Positions 24,501 through 36,188 of a DNA stretch of 64,000 nt are shown here, one piece after another. The notes under the pieces are model-generated. The model was not told where the DNA came from and made no database searches. It saw only the letters and a program-made list of their open reading frames with translations. The position numbers and the translations under genes are program-made. Each line of letters begins with the position of its first letter. Position 1 is the first letter of the stretch. The DNA comes from Pycnopodia helianthoides (Eukaryota > Echinodermata > Asteroidea > Forcipulatida > Asteriidae), in the NCBI GenBank assembly GCA_032158295.1, contig CM063243.1, positions 9,698,302 through 9,762,301 of the forward strand. The letters run 5' to 3'.

Positions 24501-27500
24501 ATGCTTGAAAAAGGGGGGGGGGGGAAGCTGAGATGTTGCATGCCTGTTTCCGACAGAAAGGGTTACACCTTGTCCCTATAAAAGTGATTTCTGAAGCCAA
24601 GTTCAAGGGAGACAGGGCAGATACAAGCCATTAACAACCTTACAAAGAGAAAGTTTTTATGTAAAAATTCCACCGATTAATTGTGATGATTGTGAAACTG
24701 AGCTAAATGGCATCTCATAATTCAAAGTCTCTAGTGTAAACACTGTCCCTCTACTAACCAAACTGGGGTCACTGGTCTAAACAACCCTGCACTTCCTCTC
24801 AGATAAACTTCCTGAGCACTCAAGTCTTGAGACTCACTTCTCTCGCCGTAATTCTTACATCCTTGAGTAGAAATATGCTCCTTCTAGTGCTACACCGCCG
24901 CGACAAGGACAAACTTAGATAAGATGACCTCAGGAACTCGAAACTTGAATAATACATATTTCCCAACCACACCAACAGCAGCCAGGCTGGCTTAGATCCT
25001 GTGTAAACATACGTCAAGTCCGACAAACGCCCATATTGCATCTTTTCAATTGATCAAAACTCAAGTAGTGTCAACTCCATCGGTTGTGATTGCACATTTA
25101 GCTTAAAATCCTGAAAAGTGGGTAGCAATATCCTCCCAGTCTGGGGATATATGCAGCTGAATATACAGGATGTTCCATGTTAGAGGTTTACTACAGACTC
25201 TCGTTAACATCACTATAAATAGAAGCGTAGAGGTTTGCTCATAACAAGGGCTGTGTCTCTCCCTACTTGTGAAGCATCCTCTTTTCAAGAAAACATGAAG
25301 GCGAAGGTGAACATCATTGAAAAATCCTAACCTGTGTCTGTCAATTCTTCCTTTAGCTTTGAAGATTTATTGAAATGTACAGCCAGTTTAAATCACTCAG
25401 CATTAAGGTCCACACGGTCCTGAAGAAGCAGAGGCGGAACTCAATGATAATTGCCAAGTTTCGTCTTTTCAGTCCTCCAAAATGATGAGTTTCATTCGTA
25501 ATTGGTTGACCTCGTTCCATACAAACTGCTTCTATTATTTTCAGGATCATGGCATTTCTTAGCCGAGTACAAGAATGTTGTCATTACCACAGCCCTGGAC
25601 TTTTCAAGTCCACTCTACGACACACATGAAGTAGATTTGTACCGCAAGGCTCAATGTTGGGTCCACTTTAAACGTTACCACAGGGTACAATACTTGGTCC
25701 TCATTGTTTATAAACTCCATCGTGTCACCTCAAGCACAGAATTTCAAGCTCCTGCCACAAGTGAATTTCACTTTAATTCACCAACTCCTGTTAGTGTTAT
25801 GACAAGGGCACACAGCTCGTTTCGACCAGTTTGACTGGGCAGGCTATAAATATACAGGTAGACTCAAAGTTCTATATAAAGGTTTCAAATCTAATCTTAC
25901 AAATGTCCACAGCTTGCTAAGAAATGACTCAGAAACCATACACTGAGCCGGCCAGATCAATAGGTAAATCACCAACAAGTTACCACAGAAAATATTCCCC
26001 CTATAATGACTGACTAACCACAATTTTTTTAATCCAGTAAGGGTTCAGAGGATTTTTTTGTGTTGATTTATTTATGTATTTTGCAATGTGTCATTAACTA
26101 TGAACTTAACGTTTGGTCGTCACACATGACAGACTATCTACCCAATTCAACGGACACCATCATCATCATAATCTAGTCTTCAAATGCTACTTTCTCAAAT
26201 TTACCGGTCTTAACAATATTTCCCTGAAGGATAATTGTTGGTACTAGTATGAACTATTGTTGGTACTAGTATGAACTCCATCGTCATGTCTGTGAGCTTC
26301 CAGATTCTAAATAATTACTTTTTTGAGGGGGGGGGGGAGGTAAATAACTACAAATTCTGTAGTTTGTTTTTTAAATACTTCTTTTGAAAGTTATAACTGG
26401 AAAAATTGTAATTAATTGTTTAATTATTTAAAATAATCTACTTCCACAGGCAGTATAAATAGATTTGCAGAATAAAATTACACAACGCATATAAATATTT
26501 GGCATTAACAGGTGTCTAGCGAGCTAAATACACGATGCACAATAAACTACCCATCGGGTGCAGGATGCTTAATAGTTACATGTACGCCATCACGACCATC
26601 AAATATGGTGGACAATAAAAAATATTTCTGCATTCAATATCATGAAAGAATGACCCTGATGTGTCTGTTGTAAGAACTCAATGCGATACGGGCATCCATG
26701 CAGACAACTCGACAACACCATCCATATGACATGTTCCCCATATCATGTCTGCATGTTGTAGAGAAATTACAGAGAATTATGTACACCGTTGAATTCGGAC
26801 AAACATTCCATGCGTGGATAGTGTAATTAAACGACCGTGTCCGAAAGCTTAACCTCTAACCGACCGTGCGTTGTGTTTCATACCACAGCCTGAAACAAAA
26901 CGTGTACCACATGATGATGATACGGTACATGTCGGTTTGCTAAACCACTTCACAGTTCACGACTAGTCAGTGCTGATGACTACAGAGCTCCATCAATAAT
27001 AATTTAAAAAAACAATACTCACCAAGGGTGCAAGCTTTCCCCCCAATAATATGTCAAACGCTTCTCCGAAAATCCATAATCCAACATTATGCATGAAAAT
27101 TACAATTGAGTACGGTGCAGTGGCGGTGACACGGTGGACATTTGCATCCCAAGCCTCTGTTGTTTTGACTATTCAGAATACGATGCTATTGCTACCAGTA
27201 CCATTCCATGCAATTACACGCTATACAATCCAACAGAAGGGGTGCACGTTCACAATGTCGACCCCTAAATACTTTAAAGGTGCATCAGCCGTGGGCTGGA
27301 GTTATTCAATGAGAACCCGTAAAGGCAAAAAAAAAAATCAGTGCCACTATAGTGGTTGACTTGTTGTAGTAGTGGGGCACTGAGGATTACTGGCCCCCCT
27401 CTATAGACCAAACCATCCCTAAACTCAGAATGTAGTGAAAGGCACCATGACCCTCAACGTATGCTAACATTCCTGGCATTCTTGACCTCTTGGGTGATAC

Positions 27501-27839
27501 CATTCTGCAAACAGGTTGCCAACAATGGGTCCTCCTCTGGGATAGGTAAACACTGGCAGGGGTGCGTTGAACCTTTGTGGGCTGCATGCATGGCATACTG
27601 AACATGCATGAGGGCACAATGGCAATGAGGGGTTTTTATGAGGAATTGCTGTGCCATTATGTAAACTGCTTGATCTTTCTGGCTGAAGGTCCATTTTTGT
27701 TTTCAGTGAAACACCAACTTCAATTGGGTAGAGTGGCACAGTTGACCTCCAGATGACTATTTTACAGAAGTGCAGTTGTGAATATAGACATTGACTGAAA
27801 CTATGGAGCTGTTCTATACTGTCCCTTTCTCTATGGTTC

Positions 27840-28150
27840 TACGCATGTGTATCTCCTTGCAGAAACTCTCTTCTATTTCTAGTAGAACGTCTACCATGAT
27901 TAATATTATTATTATTATAACATAATGGTTTATTAACACCATATTGTGCAGCCAGGAGGATGAATTGCACAGTGGTTACAGTAGGTAGAAAAAACAATAC
28001 ACAGAAGGTAATTAAAGAAGTTAAATAGTCCATAAAAACTTTAAAACGCAAAAGAACACAGGCCACGTAAATCTTAAAAAAAAAAAAAACAGGACACAGA
28101 AACTATGCACAAGCACCAATCAAATATTATTTTCATAAAAGAGAAAAAGA
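27840..28150 (-). mobile_element. LINE-like 3' region on minus strand
   Basis: The minus strand reads GCAATTCATCCTCCTGGCTG, an AATAAA (27929-27934) and a run of AAT/ATT triplets, similar in layout to 11185-11290. It follows the ORF end at 28153. Confidence 0.4.
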
Positions 28151-28152
28151 AA

Positions 28153-28311
28153 TCAATCTTTAAGCATGTCATTTAACAATCCAGTTAGATACGGACGGGA
28201 TAGGGCGTCATGAAACCTTTTGGTGGAACCTTTATGTTTGTAGATCACCCGTTTGGTTCTTAACTCCATTCCGTGGACATTATTTGACTTGGGGGAACCA
28301 GTCAGCAAATT
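28153..28311 (-). CDS. Unidentified terminal-exon-like ORF, 52 codons plus stop
   Basis: After an AG at 28312-28313, an open frame reads NLLTGSPKSNNVHGMELRTK, RVIYKHKGSTKRFHDALSRP and YLTGLLNDMLKD, then stop. An AATAAA lies about 220 bases downstream. It is charged and protein-like, but I recognise no domain. It could be a retroelement ORF end, or an alternative 3' exon of the host gene. The acceptors have poor pyrimidine tracts. Confidence 0.3.
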   Translation of the reverse strand, partial: NLLTGSPKSNNVHGMELRTKRVIYKHKGSTKRFHDALSRPYLTGLLNDMLKD

Positions 28312-29762
28312 CTGTTGACCTTAAAGTTTTTTAAGCAAATTTAGAGCAAAGTTTTTTCCTCCTTTCAAAAAAGGAACCAAGATTCACACACACACACAAG
28401 GTTTGGTCATAATCGTGGAGGAATCAACCTCCATGTTTCTGCTCTTCTACAGGTCGGCCTAAATAGTACATTTAGAAATTTTACCTTTTGCTATTTAAAC
28501 CGTGGAGGAAGGTTCCTTCCTCCATGTTTTAAACTAAAACCTTATCAATCCACAAACAACCTCAGAGGAAGAAATTAAAGTTGATAACTACTAAAAAAAC
28601 ATCCACTGTAATGTCCGATTGCCAAGCCTGTCACTTTGTCAAAGTGGCAATGTTTACAAGGCCGCTGCCACAGGGTGGTTGGATAAACTACTTCCCCAGG
28701 GACAGCAATGGGAAGTAGTAGTTGCAGTAATGACACCTTTTTTTTTTTGACCAGAAATAAACCACAGCTTGAATTGTGGTTGTTGTCAAACCTTCCCCAA
28801 AACGTTTCCGTAGTTTAATAAGATTCTCAAATCCTTAAGTCTCACAGGCATACATTTTAATAATTCAGACCAATTTACAGCACCTTGATTTACAAACAAC
28901 ACCCAGGGTGTGCCATGATTGCCTCTTACTTTTGCTTTGGTGCCCGACCTTTAAATTATTTTCCCAAAAAGAACAAGCACATTAGCAGCTAGGGAAAATA
29001 AAGATGGCCTTCAAAAAGCAATCTTCAGTTAGGGAACTTTTGGAACCACACAAACTCAAAAAGAGAGATTTAACCACACGCAAAATTCTTGCATGATTGT
29101 CTGTCCACCATGCAAATCTTCAAGTTCCATTCAACTGGTGGCCTTTTTCCCAAACCTTGGCTTAGGCTCCGACTCTGTCTTGGGTTCCTTCATCAGTATT
29201 GGAGCAGTTTGCATTTTTCCCAGCACTTCAACATCAAACGGAGCTTGGAGCCGGAGCCCAAGCCCAAGCTATTGGTTTGGAAAAAGCTTCGGAGCTTGAA
29301 CTACCCACTAGCTCAATGTGCAGAGTCCAGTTACCCCAAAAAGTACTTCATTCCAGTGGGTTTTTTTTCAAACACACATTTTTAAAGATTTACTTAGGAT
29401 TTCTTCACTTCCAAGCCTCCTCAAAATTCAGTGAAAAAAAAAAAAAAAAAAACATTTTCGGGTCTAGTGAACAATTTTTCTGGTCTATCGTGAAAGTTTC
29501 GAAGAAGACTACAACACATGAGGTCTAGAGAAGATTTACCCCTGTCAATGGTAGGCACGTAAATTGTGCAACCACACAACAAAATCACACAAGCAACAAA
29601 CAGTACATGAACAGTGGGAGGAAGTCATGTTTTACACAGTCTTCCTACTCAGGTGTCTCAACTAGCCTCTGGCCAGCAGAACCCTCCTTCTGGACAACAC
29701 GTCATTATGTGCAATAAGCTCAATCTAATAGATCTATGTTAAATTTGCACCGGGGTTAAAGA

Positions 29763-30330
29763 ATATTATTTGGTTTTACCCTTTTACCGATGTGTGTAAA
29801 GCACTGTATACTCAGTACTTCCCTGAGTTCTGTGAAAAAAATCCACAGGCATATACCTCGGGTGGGATTCGGACCCACGACCTTTGCCATTCTACTGAGA
29901 TTGTCCGGTAGTTCGGGGAAGTACTACACATACAGAGCTTAACACACATCGGTGAAAGAGTGAAACCAAATAATGATCTTTATCTGCGATGCAAATTTAA
30001 CATCTATTAAATTGTTGCAGTACTCAAATATAGGATTCAAACTACCTCTAGCTACCGGGCAATCTGGTTGGCCTAATTGGTAAGACATCGCTCTAGAATG
30101 GCAAAGGTCATGGGTTCGAATCCCACCCAAGTAACATGCCTGTGGATTTTTTTTTCCACAGAACTCGAGGAAGTACTGAGTATACAGTGCTTTTTATACA
30201 TCGGTGAAAGGGTAAAACCAAATAATAATCTTGATGCAGTTCCGATAGATTGGTATGGGAAACTGGAAAATAACGCTCCTGTACAACTTTCTCCTTCTGG
30301 AGACAGCCTGACAAGTTTCAATAAAATCTA
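29763..30330. mobile_element. Inverted pair of tRNA-derived SINEs
   Basis: The right copy (plus, about 30069-30330) has TGGCCTAATTGGTAAGAC as an A-box-like element and GGGTTCGAATCCCACC as a B-box. A body with TGCCTGTGGATTTTTTT and AAGTACTGAGTATACAGTG follows. The left copy (minus, about 29763-29920) carries the same blocks in reverse, with GGTCCGAATCCC as B-box. They face each other across about 150 bases. Confidence 0.7.
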
Positions 30331-30981
30331 TTTTGAGTTTTCTCGGTAAAATAAATTCAGTGTCCCGCCCTATCTGGATTTAGATAACTTAGTCTCTGAA
30401 CGTCTAATTGGTAAAATTTTGTTAATTTGAAGAGTAGACGCCTGCTCACACAATTCACTAGAATTGTATACAACTGCCAAATCATATAAGAGAGGTAAAC
30501 TGAAGATTTTCAAAGTGCCTGGCGTCTCCATAAAGTAATCATACTGTCATGTCGGAACCGACATTAAGAAAGACTAATTCAATGAGATATCATATGTCAA
30601 CACGACAACCTTATATGGCAATCAATTCTTGGGTAATATTTCAGCCAGTCAAATTGGATACAATTTGATTTCAAGAATACAATATGTAACTCAAGCCGTC
30701 CGGCAATTTTGTGGATCATCCAGTAAGACACATGATCGTTTTCAATTTTCATCCTATAATTATTGTCTGTATCCAAAAAAAAAAATTCAATTCTCCCCTG
30801 CAGTCAATAGTGGATGAAATTCTTAATTAGTGTTTGTCAAGGCTGATTCTTAGTTTCCTGCCGTTTCAATATAGACATGGCATGCGACGTGTAACGGATT
30901 AACGTGTTATGATCAAGCCGAGCTTGTGTCATTTCGAATGGATGTCACAACTATCTACTATAGCCAGATCGGACTTCTTAA

Positions 30982-31267
30982 CACGTTGACTGCCGCCTAC
31001 GAGTATATTCGCAGTAACAGTTTTGACGGATTCTGCCACTACGAGTATACTCGTAGTGAATGAAAGGGCTTTGTATTGTTATGTAAATACACTGGCTTCA
31101 CTGAGCACGCAACACATACGCTTCCTGGCAGTGGTGAGGACATCGACCTTAGAATGTGCCTGTTAATTTTGTTTTGTTTTGTGTAGTACCTATTTGTTAT
31201 GCGTGCATGCGCACCGCACTTGGCAAAGGGGAACGCACTACGAATATAATGACCGGCAGTCAACGTG
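30982..31267. mobile_element. piggyBac-type MITE with TTAA target duplication
   Basis: Terminal inverted repeats CACGTTGACTGCCG and CGGCAGTCAACGTG are perfect. TTAA flanks both sides (30978-30981, 31268-31271). The inside holds ACTACGAGTATACTCGTAGT palindromes. It is 286 bp with no transposase. Confidence 0.92.
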
Positions 31268-31989
31268 TTAAGCACCCCATCTCTCCTCCATGAGCACAAC
31301 AACCACAACTGCCACATCAAACCAATGTCATCCCAGAAAAATATATTACCATTCCTACATAACTCTGTACTAAAGAAGCAAATAGCTGCCACCGTAGAAA
31401 AAAAATTCCTCCCATTTAAGTTGTATGCGCGAGATAAAAGTCGTACGTACGACATAGAAAGTTTTCAGTCCCTACCTGATTGGATGGGTTTTTTCGCTGT
31501 TGGGGTTTTCCTCCCGAATCTTTTTTAAAAAGTGACATATATTCTTGGTTCCTACTCATCCTGTTATTAGCCCTAATTGTGCTATGGGATGTGTAATTAA
31601 ATAAATAAATATAATAAATAAACAATGAGCAATTCAAAGAGAATATGAAATTACAATGAAACAAATTCATGTTATAAGAGGTGCATTCCACTATGGCGAC
31701 CATTGCAAACTTAAGCCAACATCAGTCTGGTACATATTCTATAAGAATTTCCAAAGCCAAGTGATTTTCCTCCGGTCAAGATTGAAAAAAAAAAAATCTT
31801 CAGAAACCAGGCTAGCCATTGGCCAGTGTTGTTTTTGCAAGAATAGAACACATCCCTAGTAGAAAAGGGCAGAGTAGAATCATGTGAATATTTCCATGTT
31901 TCCGTTATAACATGAGGATCCAACTTGTGAATTTCAGTGAAAAAGAAATCTATATAAGACTGTTAATGGGGATTTTTTTTTCTATACTA

Positions 31990-32168
31990 AAGCCCGGTTC
32001 ATACTTCAAGCGAATGCGAATCGAATTTTGACGTCACAGCTCTGTTTTTCGCTGCGAATGTTTCCCAGAAGTTGAGCACATCTCAACTGTTGCGAATTGC
32101 TCGTTGCAAATTTATGAATAAAATTTGCTTCGCATTTGCATTCACAGGAAGTATGAACCGGGCTTTAT
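31990..32168. mobile_element. Short MITE with AGCCCGGTTCATACTT ends, copy 1
   Basis: Left AAAGCCCGGTTCATACTT and right AAGTATGAACCGGGCTTT are terminal inverted repeats about 180 bp apart. The interior is rich in GCGAATGCGAA motifs. Copy 2 is at 61143-61322. Confidence 0.85.
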
Positions 32169-33301
32169 AAGCAATACAGAACAAAACTTGGTTTGCTTTT
32201 TTGTTTCAGGCAGGAGAGGGTGTGGTTACTGAACAGGATATGCCCCACTATTGACAATGTTGATATCTTTGGACAGCTACGACTGTCAGACGAACTATCT
32301 TTGTCTCCCTCTGCTCTTAGTTAGACAGACTGTCTGACCCCATTAGTCCCTTGCCAGTCCAGGCTATCTTGTCTGGAATAACCCAGATAGTGATAGGGGG
32401 CATATAGTGTGACCACAATCAGGTCTGCTTTGAGTGTGGAGGAATCAGGGTTCGACAAACTCACAGACAGCTACAAACGTTCCCTAGAAATACAAAGTAG
32501 ACTTGTCTGCACTACATAATAATTTCCAGAGACAGCCTTTACTCAAACATGTAAAAATTGGTTTTCTTTTGGTTTCCCTCATAAACTTCTATTAATCTGC
32601 AAACATGCTTACTGTAACACGAACAAAAAGTTATCTTGAAGAATACATTTTACAATGCACTAACCCTACTCAATTAAGAAATCACATAATCCCCCAATAT
32701 TGATGTTTAACCTTAAAAAAACATTTATTTGATGCATGGTATTCTTAAAAGTCATTCTCTTGTAAATTTGTGTTCAGTTTTTATAGTTCTTTGCTTTTGT
32801 CAACAGGTTAGGTTCCGAAAGCCATGGTCAAGTTTGCGCATGAACCAATGGTTAACTAGTGGTTGTTTAGTGACATACGTAGGGCATGCGCACAGAAGTT
32901 GAAGTGCGAAAGTCATGTTGTGTCAACGTGACCGGCTCCAGCGTATGATATTATTTTCCAATTAACTGTGGTCCACTCTGCACTGTGCTTTGAAAACGGC
33001 TATTGATAACCAGCGATGAGACCATGCCCGGTAGGCTGGTTCCAAATAGTCCACTGCGTAGTCCAACTATCGTCGACTAGAGGGAGTTCGGGCTAGCTTA
33101 GTCAACGATAGTTCTTGCGCGAACTTGGCCCATGGTTCACCCAAACCTAAATGTTGCCCAGATACTGGCTGTACCCTCCAAACTTACATCATCATCATCA
33201 TCAAAACTTTCTATTGGCCCAATCGGCCTGACGTCATCGAACAAAAAGTCTTGCTTGCGTCATTTTGGAAATCAGATTTACAGTGTGTTACTGTGCCGGA
33301 T

Positions 33302-33901
33302 GCATTTTAGGCTACACGAGTGCATTTAAACACGTACCTGATCTTTTATGCATTTCATGACTCCCAAAATGGCAGACCAGACAGTAGCCATGTGCCACTC
33401 CAGTGCAAGGGGTCAATCAATTTATGCCATTCTGATTTTGTTATTTGTCGATAAATCAACTTTACATCACTGACAGTGTTGAAATAAATGTGTCCACTTG
33501 ACATGACATCATGCATCTATAGATGGATTGCAATACACGACATTGACCGCCATCTTTGATGTAAAACGATGGAAAAGTGCTTACGCACGACTCTCAGCCA
33601 ATGTTAGCTCTTCACGCGTGCGCAATTCATCAAAGATGGTGGTCAATGACGCGTGTTGCAATCCATCTATAGATGCATGATGTCATGTCAAGTGCACACA
33701 TTTATTTCAACACTGTCAGTGATGTAGAGTTGATAATTCATCATTTATCGACAAATAACAAAATCAGAATGGCATATATTGATTGACCCCTTGCATTGGA
33801 GTGACATGGCTACTGTCTGCCTCTGGTCTGCCATTTTGGGAGTCATGAAATGCATAAAAGATCAGGTACGTGTTTAAATGCACTCATGTAGCCTAAAATG
33901 C
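33302..33901. repeat. 600-bp fold-back with about 270-bp arms
   Basis: The left arm starts GCATTTTAGGCTACACGAG and the right arm ends CATGTAGCCTAAAATGC. The arms match through CAGGTACGTGTTTAAATGCA, AATGGCAGACC and CATCTATAGATG motifs. A spacer of only about 50 bases separates them. The outer left flank belongs to the dispersed repeat also seen at 36240, 46811 and 55255. Confidence 0.88.
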
Positions 33902-34540
33902 GTTCAGTTTTGTGGACAAGATATTTCAAAGATGACCACGGTTCTATTTCACATAGCACTCAAATTCATCTTAAAGAGGGGGCTCCAAGGTCAAATTCAG
34001 TTTTGTGTTGCATTAATTTTCCAATTGATGGAGTCTTAATGAAAGTGGGGGAAAAACTACAATTCCTTAAGCTCTTTTGCCTTGGACTTTTTAGTAGAGG
34101 GGCTCGAAGGTCAAACTCGGTTTAGTGATGCACTCATTTTCCCAATAGATAAAGTCATTATGAAAGTGTCTGCATAATGTCAATGTGTTTGACACCCTTC
34201 AAGCAATTTCGCTGCCAAAATCCCAAAAAATCCAATCCAGTGCATTGTTTAGTTCATTCCTGACTCTGTATGATGTGCGATCGAAAATGGAATTGAATTT
34301 GACCTTTTGACTGGTGCGAAAATTCCTGTTTGGAATGCACAGACCCACATGTTTTTGGATGTCCGATGACGTCAAATTTGCTCTAAAGGAGTATCAAATA
34401 AAATGACATTTTACACCATTTTGACATGAGGTAAGAGACTTGATAGTTAGTTTCCCACTGTCATGAGGTCTCTATCTATTGGAAAAAGAGTGCATCACAA
34501 AACTGAATTTGGACCTTGGAGCCCGGTCTTTTAGATGAGT

Positions 34541-34880
34541 TATAATAATAATAATAATAGCTTGCATTTATATAGCGCTTAATACAGGCGTTTCTAAGCG
34601 CTGATATATTTTTTCCTGCCAGGTATGTGGAGCTACGTTTTTGGAGTATGAGGCCTATTCATTTATAGCACAATGTAATGGTTTACAAGGTGCTGTGGCG
34701 CAATATGCAGCCGATCAAACCAGGAACACCGGGGCGAACCCCTTCTCTTTACGATAAGTGCACTGGGTTCTTTTACGTGCATTACACAACACACAGTTGT
34801 CAACATTGCCACGGTGATTCGTATTGTGACATCTCACTCTGCTTCCGAAATCCCACCCAAGACGGAAGCTTTGCATGCGG
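34541..34880. repeat. Dispersed repeat with ATATAGCGCTT, copy 1
   Basis: An ATA/ATT triplet run, TTTATATAGCGCTTAATACA, and then GTGGCGCAATATGCAG and ACCAGGAACACCGG recur at 63255-63530. A weaker relative is at about 245-325. It looks like the 3' end of a retroelement inserted on the minus strand. Confidence 0.6.
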
Positions 34881-35089
34881 GTTGGGTTCTCAATCCCTTT
34901 CTGACTAAAGTACATCATTGTTTTGGAGAAAGTAAATCAATTTTCATCCTCTACTTTTCAATAATTGTACTAACCAATTCTTATATCTCCAAATTCAGCG
35001 GTTGTTTTTAATCAGAAGTCTCAAAAATCCGTTTATGTTTTGTGTGGTAATTTTGTGCACATTCCAACTGGGCTAATTTCAATTACAAT

Positions 35090-35340
35090 AAAAACAACAC
35101 ACGGTTCTTATATAGCGCACATATCCTAGTACTAGTAGCTTTACAGATCAAGGCGCTTTAGAGCAATATAATCCCTGTTCATCAGGCAGACTTAGACCAT
35201 TCCTTCAAACTTTCTCAACACCCTGGGGAGTATACAACCCCAAGCTGCTTATACTAGCGCTGAGGGGTTTAATCCAACACAATACTGTCTCAGCCCTCTC
35301 AGGTTCCCATATTATATACCTTGGTTAAGAGAAGCAATTA
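35090..35340. repeat. Related ATATAGCGC repeat
   Basis: ACACGGTTCTTATATAGCGC and CAAGGCGCTTTAGAGCAATA, followed by sequence unlike 34541-34880 except at this end. Confidence 0.4.
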
Positions 35341-35448
35341 TGGTTAAGTGCCTTGCTCTCAAGGATACAAGTGTCCTGACCGGGAATAAAACTTATACTC
35401 CCTATGACCAGGCCGTCAGAACTGGAGACTGGTGTATTAGACCCTGTG

Positions 35449-35568
35449 GCCACGACACATCACAATCAAACTTAGCAACAGTAAGTCGGCCACGACACAT
35501 CACAATCAAACTAAGCAACAGTAATTCAGCCACAGCACGTCAAAATTTAAACTAAGCAACAGTAATTT
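35449..35568. repeat. 40-bp tandem array, three units
   Basis: Units start at 35449, 35489 and 35529 with GCCACGACACATCACAATCA. The third is diverged. Confidence 0.85.
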
Positions 35569-35868
35569 GTTGGGTCTTCAAATGCTACTTCCTCACGTAT
35601 TTCAGATGGAAAACCAATTATCTGGAGGACTGGTACTGAGGTGCACTTTATAACCAGTAACCTCTCTGATAGAACTTATTACACTGAGAGCATGTGATGA
35701 ATAGGTGATGCACAAAATGTTACGCTTGTATTTAGGCCTATTGTAAGCATCCCCCACCAGGTACAGGCTGTGTAACAATGTAAGCTTACCCTGCCTTTAC
35801 TGCCCTCTATTGGCTAGAGACGTCAATGGCAGTAGGCCTGGGAGGTTAAGTCTGCAAGAATCACTGAA

Positions 35869-36040
35869 CACTAGGACCTGGGACCTGTCAAAGTGCTCAC
35901 ATTTGTTCTTTCACACATTAAAACAATGAACATGTACTAGGGAACCCGAGCAAGTCATCACGTAGTCGAACGCTGGGACCTGTCAAAGTGCTCACTTTTG
36001 TTCGTTCACACACATTAAGGCAATGAACATGTACTAGGGA
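35869..36040. repeat. Direct duplication of about 90 bp
   Basis: GGGACCTGTCAAAGTGCTCA through AATGAACATGTACTAGGGAA occurs twice, with a 15-20 base unrelated join. Confidence 0.85.
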
Positions 36041-36130
36041 ACCGGACGTTCCCCAGACGTTCCCTGTACTGTTGTATATAATGCACAAAACTCAGTGTCT
36101 ATGGAAATTGGAAATGAATTAAGCACTTAC

Positions 36131-36188
36131 CATTGTATAGTCCCATTCTTCGCTTGACTCTCAACGATATCGTCCGAGATCGAACACA
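36131..36188 (-). CDS. PALS1: PDZ exon: final beta strands (betaE-betaF)
   Basis: This 58-nt exon starts in phase 0 and ends in phase 1. The acceptor TTCGTTTCTCTTGCTCAATAG is very pyrimidine-rich, and the donor ATG followed by GTAAGTGC is near consensus. It encodes CVRSRTISLRVKRRMGLYN plus the first base of a Gly codon. TISLRVKRR is the classic last PDZ strand and sits exactly where it should follow the alphaB helix of the exon at 37164-37273. Its phase-1 end fits the phase-1 start of the big linker exon at 15912-16813, so the PDZ reads straight into the PALS1 linker. It is too short for simple ORF detection. The junction to the 19-kb-distant exon is the key inference of the gene model. Confidence 0.87.

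Larger units (their letters stand above)
16814..36130 (-). other. 19.3-kb intron between linker exon and PDZ exons
   Basis: No exon is needed here for an intact frame. The stretch holds MITEs at 19284-19676, 23055-23450, 23783-23995, 31990-32168 and 30982-31267, a repeat at 24315-24500, and an unexplained terminal-exon-like ORF (28153-28311). It also holds a SINE pair (29763-30330), a fold-back (33302-33901), LINE-tail-like repeats (34541-34880, 35090-35340) and small tandem arrays (35449-35568, 35869-36040). A polypyrimidine/purine low-complexity patch lies at 18475-18535. Regions 16820-18470, 19680-22790 and 25860-27000 show nothing I can name. Confidence 0.6.

Noticed and set aside
25332..25356. 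Candidate 25-nt microexon (LKEELTDT) before the big linker exon
   Set aside because: The donor CAG followed by GTTAGG is good and the phase fits, but the acceptor is weak and a stop lies just upstream. The direct join from 36131-36188 makes it unnecessary.
27022..27060. Strong donor (CTTG followed by GTGAGT) on the minus strand
   Set aside because: All frames reaching it either stop within a few codons or end in a phase that breaks the linker exon. It might belong to a non-coding first exon, but nothing supports that.
27387..27739. Three overlapping Cys-rich minus-strand ORFs
   Set aside because: They read the same bases in different frames and no transposase or host domain is recognisable. 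The base composition hints at a decayed element, but I cannot name it.
30069..30135. tRNA gene
   Set aside because: A- and B-box-like motifs are present, but there is no foldable acceptor stem, and the sequence continues into a repeat body shared with its inverted partner. It is a SINE head.
31476..31560. Candidate 85-nt exon starting MSRNQEYMSLFKKDSGG
   Set aside because: It has plausible splice sites and a hydrophilic peptide. Its phase-2 start and phase-0 end do not fit either neighbour without further invented exons.
33330..33400. Donor-like CAG followed by GTACGT on the minus strand
   Set aside because: It lies inside the left arm of the 33302-33901 fold-back and is duplicated in mirror image on the right arm.
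35449..35568. CRISPR-like spacing of a 40-bp repeat
   Set aside because: The repeats are direct and contiguous with no unique spacers, in a eukaryotic intron.
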